Shown in pieces: positions 54,759 through 64,000 of a stretch of DNA of 64,000 nucleotides (positions are counted from its first letter, which is position 1; every line of letters starts with the position of its first letter). The DNA is from Dipetalonema caudispina (Eukaryota; Nematoda; Chromadorea; Rhabditida; Onchocercidae). The notes under the pieces were generated by a model. It made no database searches, was not told where the DNA came from, and saw only the letters and a program-made list of their open reading frames with translations. Location of the stretch: assembly GCA_013365325.1 (NCBI GenBank), contig JABVXV010000333.1, positions 1 to 64,000 on the forward strand, in the 5' to 3' direction. Made by a program: the position numbers and the translations under genes.

Positions 54759-56296
54759 AATCCAAAGATAGTTCCTCCAAAGTTTTTATAAAATGAAAGT
54801 ATAAATTATTGGTTGTGATGAATGTTGCTGCTACCGTTTGTGGAGATTATACGGAAAGAAATTATGAACCGATTTGTTGTAGTACTGCTTTCTTTTGCCA
54901 GTAGATGAATAATTATGTTCGAAAGAAAATAGCTTTTATTGCTTTTAATTGATTTAAGTGATCACCTTCATCGATATTTCTATTCATCATTAATATTACA
55001 ATGTTTACCATCAAAACTACAATAATTTTTTTGTCAAATTTCAATAATTTTCTAAAATTTTAGCAATAAAACAAAACAAATAGAAAATGCATTATAATTC
55101 TCTCTGAAAATTGCAAAATTTTTTTTAGATTATTTTGTTTCTAAATTTGTTTTTAAAACAATTGACAACAACTGATAATGATTGCAAAGAAATTACTATG
55201 AAACGTTTAGATGAAATTATAAGCAAAGATATAATAAATATTGCAATAATATATATTACTACAATATTCATACTACATCTTTGCTAATATTAATCGTTGA
55301 ATAAATTCTACTCAAAAAAAATTGATTGAAAATTTTTATTCCGAGCATTTATTAGATAACAATTTATATTTCTTCACAATACTACAATTTCTCAATCACA
55401 TATCATTACATTAGCCAAGAGAAAAAGTCTCATAGGTTTAGTCTTAATACAAAATTACAGTAATATATTGCATTAATTAATTTAAAAAATTGGTATTTCT
55501 TATTAAAACTTTGCTAACATTACTTTTTTAATGGTATAATTTATTGAAAAACGATTCACAAGAAGCATAAAAAGAAAAATAAGGCCAAATAAATACATTA
55601 AAAATTTGTAAAAAAAAAAAAAAAAAAAAAAATGAAAATGTTACATTGGATTGATACTTTTTCCCTTCATTTTTATCCAATTCTTACTACAATTACCAAA
55701 CTAAAATTAATTTTACGAATAAATTTATTATAATTTCTTGGAAGCCATAAACAATTACTACAACTATCTAATCTAAAAGAAGCTAATAGATTTATGAGAA
55801 TCAAATGAAGTCAATGATTTACATATTATCATGATCTCAAATGAATATGTAAAAAAAAAAAAAAAAGAAGAATATTAAAGGATAAGTTGATATGAGACAT
55901 TTGGAAAAGTAAAATAGAAGCACCTTTTTTTCACTGATATTTTCCCATGTATTTCAATATTTCTAGAAATTTCCCTTTGAATTTATATTACTATAAAACA
56001 AAAAATAATTCATATTTACTTCAGTTTAATAATTATTTTACTAATACAATTTAAATTATTAAATTTAATAACAGAATAATGTCTATAAATGCAATAACAT
56101 CTATATCTTCCAAAAATATATAGCAATGTTTTGTTTCATCAAAATTAACAAATGTATGAAATTTGAAAAAAAAAAAGGAAATTTCCAGTCAATTTTAATG
56201 AAATATTTTGAAAAAAAAGAGGAGAAAAAATTAGAAGATAATTGAAGAAAATTAATAAAAGACTTAACAAATAAGTTAGGATGAAAATAACATTTT
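54759..56296. other. AT-rich spacer without recognisable features
   Basis: About 1.5 kb of extreme AT content, with A/T homopolymers near 55611-55631 and 55851-55866. I see no exon, RNA gene or repeat family in it. It contains the 3'UTR of the MKS-5 gene next to 56297. Confidence 0.6.
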
Positions 56297-59200
56297 TTAT
56301 TCATTTTCCAAAATTTTTCCAACATCTTGAAGTTGTTCCAATAGTTCTTTACTGTATGATATGCTTATATCAATATTTGCAACTTCAACACCATCGACAT
56401 CAACAACTAAAGAAAAAAAAAAGGAATTGCTTATCATTTCCATAATTTGTGCTAATATTTAAATTAATTATAATTTGAGTAAATAAAATTGAATATTTAA
56501 ATAGTATTGCAAATAAATGTATGATTTAACAATAAACAATTTTATTGTTACTATTTTTTTTTTCTAATTTCGAAGTATTTTTTATTTTATTATTAACGAC
56601 GTACTACAATAATCAAACTATTCATTTACATATCAAATTAGTGAATAATACGATAGAATAATCAATATGTCATGAAATTTTAATTTCCTTCTTCACAGAT
56701 TTATTTTTATAAAAACTTCAATTCAAAATGGAATAAATTTAAACCAACAATTTAATCATTTCTATTTCACACTGAAAAGTAAAATTTTTAAATCTTTTTG
56801 TAAAAATTCATTAACTATACTTACGTCGTACCAATTGTTTTTCTGCATTATATTGCGCACCTAATTCAGCGTACGCTACGCCTAAATCTTCGCTTGATTT
56901 CGCATTATTCCCATCACTTACAAGATTTATTTCCAGTCTGAATGAAATAAATGAAATGATTGAATCACATACGCTTATTTATTTATTAATAAATTTGAAA
57001 ATAAAATATTAAGTTTGAAGATAATTCTTCTCACTTATTTCCATGTTCAATCCATTGACGTAGCAATTGATATTGTCTGTCATTTAATGTATATGCTGTA
57101 ATAAATTCAATTTAATTATTTTATTTGTTTGATTTATCATTGATAGTTCTGAATTGATAAATTTCTACTACGTATATGAAAGAAATAACATTTTTGGAAG
57201 TTAAAATCAGCTGTTGTCCGTGTATCACGTGGAAGTGGTAATAGTTTTCCAGTTGTTTCACATTCCTCTAGCGGAAAATCCAAAAATTTCCATTCTATAC
57301 AAATCGATTGATCATCATATAAAGGTTCGATCAATTTCGAAAGTTCACTAATATGTAAACTTCCAATAATTAATTCCACAGTATAAGCATTATTTGATGA
57401 TAACTAAAAGAAATAATTTTTTTCTTTTTTGCAATCATAAGTAATAGAATTATATTTTAAAAATTGAAATAGAATAAGAAATATTAGAAAAAATCAAAAA
57501 TAATAATTGAAAGTAAAATTTTAATTTTATAGATTAAATGCAATCAAATACACTTGATAGTGAAAAATTTTTGGATTTGAAAAATTAAAATAAAATAAAA
57601 AAAATATGAAATAATTCAGTTTCAATAAAAACATTACTTAATGGAAAGGGAAGGAAGAAAGCAACAATTCATGCCTAAAATTCCTACATACTACGGAAAT
57701 ATTTTAAATATTCAATAAACTTTTCCTATTTTCCTATATTTTTTAGCTTTCATTGTAAGTACTAAGGAAAAAATAAATTTTTTTTTTTCAATTGTTTGAA
57801 TGATAAACATTGTAAAATGTTTGAAGGAAAGAAGACTTCGAAGTATTAATTAATTAGATCGGTCTTTTTTTTTTTCTTTTTCTACCTTATCAAAGTTGAT
57901 ATCATTTGGTTGTGAATGTTTAGCGCTAATGATTGAAATATCATCTTCAATAATTTGTCCTTCATCTGCTGTCCAACTACTTGTTGTATCATCCATGCTA
58001 CTCGTACTCGCTAAAAAAAAAAAAAAAAAAAAATCTGCTCAAAATTAGCAAAGAAAATAAAATGCTTCAAATGAGGTTTTTTTTTTTTCTTTTGAAAAAA
58101 ATTATTTTGAATTAAGAAATGAAAAAGAAATAATTTACGTGAAAATGACTGCTGGATAGGATCTGCAAATTCAACAGCATGCGGAATTTTCCGTCCTTTT
58201 TGTGATAATATTGACGATTTGTACTGTTCGTTCATTTCTTCCTGAATTTAATTACGAAAATATGATTAATTGATTACTTTGATGGCTAGAATGGAGACAA
58301 TGATAATGTTAATACAACGAAGAAGTTATAAGAAGACAAAGGAAAAGTAATGAAAGTTAGTCAAATAATGTAGTGATAACAAAATAAAATTTAAAGAAAA
58401 AACAAAAAAAAATTTAAGTCGGATTTTTTATGCTTAATTAAATTTGAGGAAAAAATTTAGAAAATATTGTGTTGTGCTAATTAATTTGATAAATAGAAAT
58501 GTAATTAAAATTGGTAAATAGTAATATAATAAATATTATTTGATATTTTAATGCATTTATTACGTTATCCATCCTTCGTGGTAAAGTTAATAGTATTAGA
58601 TTTGTTACTTATTGAATACAGTAATTACATTTATCATATAAATTGAATACTATTTAAAATTAATGAATTAGAAATGTAATGAATTAATAGTAAGGTCATA
58701 CATAAGTGTAAACGTCAACTGAATGACGTTGTGACCTGTCGAAATGTTAAGATTATTGCAGAAGGTAACAGAGATACGAGAAAGATTTAGCTTGAATTAT
58801 TGATAATTAATAGGATCGACTATGAATTAAATTCTTTTCTCCCACCTTTTACAATTTTCCATCAATTTACTCTTGCGAGGTTTTTTTAAGTATTGAAATT
58901 TTTCTTTAACCGATAAAAGTGGATAAGATAAAAATTTGAATAAATGCAACGAATATTTAGCATGGATTTCCGGAGAGAAGCAAAAAAGAAAAAAAAAAAA
59001 AAATAAATGAATCGAACCACATTAACAAGTTGATCTTGCATGATGTCCAACTTATCATCATTATTATCTTCCATATCAATAGCTTTTGGCTTAATTTTAA
59101 CATTATCATTCTTGGAATCCAAATGAAAGCGAAAATTTTCAGTTTCATTTGTAACAATAAATTCATCATTTGCAATTGATGATTGCTCCTGGTTTTCCAT

Positions 59201-62200
59201 ACTGAAATAATAAAAAATGATTCATTCTTAGCTATAGTTTCATCATTATCAACAACATTATTTCTCAAATCAAACCGATCATTCGCTAATTTTCCTTGAG
59301 GCAATATATTGATCGATTTAGCGTTTCGCTTGACATTTTCCTGAAAATAAGTTTCTGTTTGTATTTAAAATTTGAAATAGTTAGCTTAGTTACTATTTGT
59401 TGCTATATTATTTAAAACATGTTGAATTTTAATTTCAGATGAGAATTTTTGACAAAATAACAAATAATGATTTGCACATTATAAAAAGTCACATTTCAAT
59501 AGTTTTCTAAAATTTTAGCAATAAGATTTCAATTTTTTCGATTTTTTTTTCTTAATATTAATAAGAAAATGTTGTGATAGAACTTCAGTAATTGCCAATT
59601 CCAATTCCGGTTCAGGAGGATGATAAGGAAATTTCCATCGTATTGAAATATCAATTGATGCTTCCGTTGGTACATCACTTGTCATCTGCAAATGATAGTT
59701 ACATTTTTGAAAGCACCATACAAAATTTCAATTTTCTCAAAAATATTCAACTAACAGTATTGATTACCACTTACCGAATGAAGCGGAAATGTTCCGGAAA
59801 TTTCATTGTTATGGATAAGTGGATAAAGTGCAATATTAACGTAACCAATTTGACGTTCATCACAACTATTTATTTCTTTCTCCAAGATAGCTATTGTTAA
59901 ATGCTAAAATGAAATGACGAATTCATTTACCGAAAAAAAAAAAAAACAAAAAAAAAAGAAAAAAAGTTCACTAAATTTTATTAAAATCTATTTTCAATGA
60001 AGTTTTCATCGAAAATTTGCAAAATGTAATTAATTTAAATTCTTGTCATAAATAGATAACTTATTAGAAGTTGCAAAAATTTTCATGAAAAAACAATAAA
60101 AGCTAACTATAGTTTATTAATGCTATAATGTATTGTTTTTTTTTTTTCAACTATTTGCAAATTTTGATAAACTTTTTTTTTTATCAAATGTATATCACTC
60201 AAATCACCAAACAATGGGAAAAATGTTATTTAAATTTTACCGATGAGCGTAAAGTATTGTACAGATCAATTCCGGCTGGCAAAAGCCATGTTTTGACGGA
60301 ATTGTATTCCGGATTAATATTATTTGACACTGATTCGGTTCGCCATACATCATAATCATACAATTCATAAGAAATCAAAGTCGTTGGAGCATAATTATCT
60401 AAATATGTAATTATTCCTCAAAATTGATATTGGATACATGTGTAAATATCCAAGTATCAGAAACAAAAGATATTTATTGTAGATTTCATCTGTAAATTTG
60501 AAAACTTAAATGAAACTTTTGATAAGATTCAGAAGGTATATAGTAAAATTAGAAACTTTAATAAAGTTTATAGTGAAATTGAGAAGAATAGCATAATTCT
60601 TTCCTTTTATTCTTCTTTTTTAAAACGAATGAATGAATGAATAAATAACCACTGATAAGCTTATCAAGATTGGCACAACGTTGAATATCAATAATTAATA
60701 TATTGTACATGGATTGATTGATGGATTCATCAGTATCAGTTAATGCACCCGAGCTAACAACAGTTAATTTTCTCTGGAAATTAAATTCATTAAGTTTTGA
60801 TTGAAATGAATGATATTAAATCAAGCAAAATTAAAAAAAAAAAAAAAAGAAAACGCAAAAGAATATTTTAAATGAGTATGATTTATTCTTATCAGAATGC
60901 AATATACTAATATTTGTTTGAAGAAATAATTTTTCTTTATCAAATTATCAATGTTTACTTATTTCTTTGATAATTTTAAATAAATTTAAGGGATGATAAT
61001 ATTTTTCTTTTTCTTATTCTTTTTTTTTTTTTTTATTTATAAAATGAAATTATACATTTTTTTTTGCTTTTTGAAATGGTATGCAATTTAATTTAAAATT
61101 ACAAGTAATAATTTTTAAAAATTTTGCTACGAAAGGAAATATTTCGTATAATTAACAAATAATAGTAATTAATAAGTAATTTATTACTTACTTTTTGTAG
61201 AATTAATGCATTAATCATTTTATTATTTATATTAATGTCATATTCTATCGTTGCAAATAAGCAACCATCACGTAAAGATCTCATATGAAGTATACCGCCG
61301 TATGATTCATTTACGTTAGCCAAACGTTTCAATGAAATAATACCAACTGAGGAAAGTACATAATCGGTACCACGTGGATGATACATTTCTACTGTTATAC
61401 CATGCTGAAAGAAATTGTTAGCATTTTAACAAATTTTCAAATGAAATTCGAATTAAAATACGAATGAATCAGAAGAAATTTAATAAATTCATGTTTTTTT
61501 TTTTTAAATTATACTAAAATACTCGAAATGTACTTACTGTTTCTAAATAATGAAGGAATAAATTTGAAACAATAACATCATAAATTGTTGAAAAATCCAA
61601 TCGTATTCTATAATTTAGTAATCGAAATATTTTTGCAAAAAAAAAGAAACTTACATTCTGGGAAGAAAATTGAATTCAATTTGTTAATATAAGTAATGAA
61701 AGTAATTTGCATAGAGAATATTGTTATCAAATAAAAATAATAATTTATGATTTTTTTATGAAAGTTCATTATAGATTTCACTTCCATAAAGGTGGTGCTT
61801 TTGATTCAAAAATTTCCAATAAAAACTCTTTTAGGATTACAATCCCTTCACAATGAGAAATGAATTAATTATATACCCAAATAAATCGGTACCACTCACT
61901 TTCTTCATTACTGAATGAAAAGGAATGAATATTATATCGGATTATATGAACTTACTCAGGTCCATTTAACATTGGTGTTGTTTGCAGTTCAAAATCATAA
62001 AATTCGATTGCCAAAAAAATGATAGGTCGTGTAGTTCCAATTTGTGATAAACCATGAGATGTAAATACTATTCTCGAGAAATGCAATATCATTTCATTCG
62101 TTTCCATTTCTTGTTTACTGATCTTAAATATATTACAGTTTACTCATTGATTTATTTGATCAATTTTTTTAAATTTGGTAAGATTAAAAATTGGTAATTA

Positions 62201-64000
62201 TTAGCTGAATTATTATTGTTCGATGCTTGGCTTCTGTTTATATTTATAAATTACAATAAAGAAATAAAAAAAAACGGTAATTCTTGATAGTCTTAAGAAA
62301 TACCAAATTTTTGTTTTATAATTAAGAGCAAAGTGTTAATTAAGCTAATTATTAAAATAAGATACAAGATAATGATATGGTAATTTCTGAATTCCACCTA
62401 TTTAACTTGAACTTATTATTGAATCATTCAGGTAAACGAAAAGAGTATTCAAATTGATTTTGATTATTATCACAACAAAATCACTTACCATATCACGTGA
62501 AATAGGCATCTGATCATCATATGCTAATGTTTTCAGTCGCATTTCTAAGTTTGTAATTTCAGCTTCACGTTCAGTCAATTTTACTACCAAATCCTTCATT
62601 TTATATTCATAATGTGCTTTTGTTTGTTGTAAATTTTGATTCAATAAAGCTATCTGAAATTACTAACACTGATTCAATCAATAAACACTCATAACATCCA
62701 TTCATCTTTTTTTGTACATCAATAATAGAAATGAAATTTTGACTAAAATTTTGCATAATTTGCATAAAAAATTCAATCATTTTTAGTTATTTCATTTGTT
62801 AGCACTATAAATTTTATACATTTATTGCAATTCAATTCTTTATAAATTAATCATTAAATAGCATAATCGTTGAGATGAAAAAAAAAAGACTTACAAAATA
62901 AGATGCTCTTAAAAATATAAGAAATTCAAGTGTGTTAGTCTGCTTATTTCAATTCATATATAATAATTTAATCATTGAATTATCATTTTTAATTCATATA
63001 TAAGTTATTCATTGGATAATATAAGCGGAGGGAGAAAAATTTATAAATAAAACAAAATACCATTAAAAATTTATATGTTTCAGTTATAAAAATAAAATTT
63101 ATGTTTAGCAACAAATCTTCTTAAATTATCTAATCTGAAAATTATATTAAAATTAAAGTTTTAATCTTAAGAATGATACCTCTTGAAGATGTTGTTCATT
63201 GATATTATGCTGAATGAGTAACATATTTCGTACTTTTTCAAGTTCACCATAAATTTCCATATACATCATGCGCCATCTGAACTTTTACAGAGAGCACTTA
63301 ATAAATTAATTTAAATGATGAAATATTAAAAAGCAGAAATAAACAAGACATACTTATCAATGTATTCTTGTCGTTCTGTTGTTTCATCATCTGATGATGA
63401 TGACCGCTCGACAATATGCGCTTCAATGATTCGTGTTAAATCTTCATATATTTTTACAAGACTAAAGTCTGTTTTGTTAAATTTCTGAAATACAAACATA
63501 TGAATTTTTTGAAAATTTACATTAGCTTCATTTCTTTTTTTTTTTTTGCTCATAATTCTTTTGGCTAATATCCTAATTTTTGGCTTCATAATATTTTTGT
63601 AGTTTTGCTAGAAATATCTTCACAGATTTACAACTATCATCAATATGACCAAAATAATAACATTTGTTGCAAAATTTTCCATCGTTGTTTTCTCAAATTC
63701 AGTCTTTCGTTCGGATAGGTTATCGTTAGTAGTTCGTTCCTTAATTATCTGAGCAGTTTGATGATTCAATTGTTTTTCCAATTCCAATTTTATTTGCATT
63801 AAATTTTGATAATTTTGTTTCAATTGAGAATATTTCATAAATGATTCATTCAATTGTTTCTCCATTTCCAGCATACGTTGATCATTCGTCGTTTCCCGAT
63901 ATTTACCCTCTTCTACTGCTAGTTGTTCAATTGTTAACGAACTATAATTAACGGAAGAATAAATAAATTATGCAATATTAACACGTATTTCACGTATCTT
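56297..64000 (-). CDS. mks-5: RPGRIP1L / MKS-5 ciliary transition-zone protein (5' part outside window)
   Basis: Nineteen 3' exons, minus strand: 63941-63662, 63484-63354, 63276-63180, 62653-62489, 62122-61956, 61607-61538, 61404-61192, 60773-60650, 60398-60241, 59903-59775, 59685-59584, 59340-59276, 59201-59018, 58241-58139, 58010-57886, 57403-57172, 57095-57035, 56937-56825, 56406-56297. About 876 aa are in the window; the gene continues past 64000. Order: coiled coil (EMEKQLNESFMKYSQLKQNY; KDLVVKLTEREAEITNLEMR), first C2 domain with the family signature AIEFYDFELQTTPMLNGPE, second C2-like part (ISYELYDYDVWRTESV, NPEYNSVKTW), an acidic linker, and the C-terminal RPGR-interacting domain (YDDQSICIEWKFLDFPLEE; SEDLGVAYAELGAQY; ending QDVGKILENE). 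In animals this protein scaffolds the ciliary transition zone with MKS and NPHP proteins. In a nematode it would act in ciliated sensory neurons. The linker between C2 and the terminal domain is poorly conserved and its exons are the least certain. Confidence 0.88.

Overview
This is nuclear DNA of a nematode. It is very AT-rich, with short exons (about 50-430 bp), compact introns that end in TTTCAG or TTTTAG, long A/T homopolymer runs and an ATT microsatellite at the left edge. Gene content and intron style suggest a spirurid or filarial worm, but that placement is inference. No bacterial, Wolbachia-like or viral coding was recognised. I rebuilt nine multi-exon genes by following conserved protein families across splice sites; in every model the exon phases close. 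One further small ORF is doubtful.

Left third (1-30 kb). A secreted ShK plus C-type-lectin-like gene (minus strand) runs off the left edge. It is divergent from DCAF13/SOF1 (plus, ribosome biogenesis). A divergent CK1/TTBK-like kinase and the chaperonin gene cct-2 follow on the minus strand. cct-2 is divergent from ASCC3, a 44-exon dual-cassette helicase of ribosome quality control and alkylation repair that fills 13.7-29.9 kb.

Middle (31-54 kb). A full transketolase gene (plus) carries a tRNA-like SINE candidate and a decayed exon-like fragment in its introns. Three minus-strand genes then lie head to tail: PQBP1, glutamyl-tRNA synthetase with four WHEP repeats, and prolyl-tRNA synthetase. 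In most animals the two synthetases are one fused protein (EPRS). Here they are adjacent, and the reading frame between them is closed by a TAA next to a splice-donor-like sequence. ProRS has a trans-splice-like acceptor two bases before its ATG.

Right end (54-64 kb). After a possible small single-pass membrane ORF and about 1.5 kb of featureless AT-rich DNA, the 3' 19 exons of an RPGRIP1L/MKS-5 ciliary transition-zone gene run off the right edge.

Most genes are housekeeping: translation (DCAF13, EARS, PARS), folding (CCT2), ribosome and RNA surveillance (ASCC3), splicing (PQBP1) and carbon metabolism (TKT). The most interesting features are the EARS/PARS split locus, a non-GT donor in ASCC3, an open alternative microexon path in ASCC3, and the two elements in the TKT introns.
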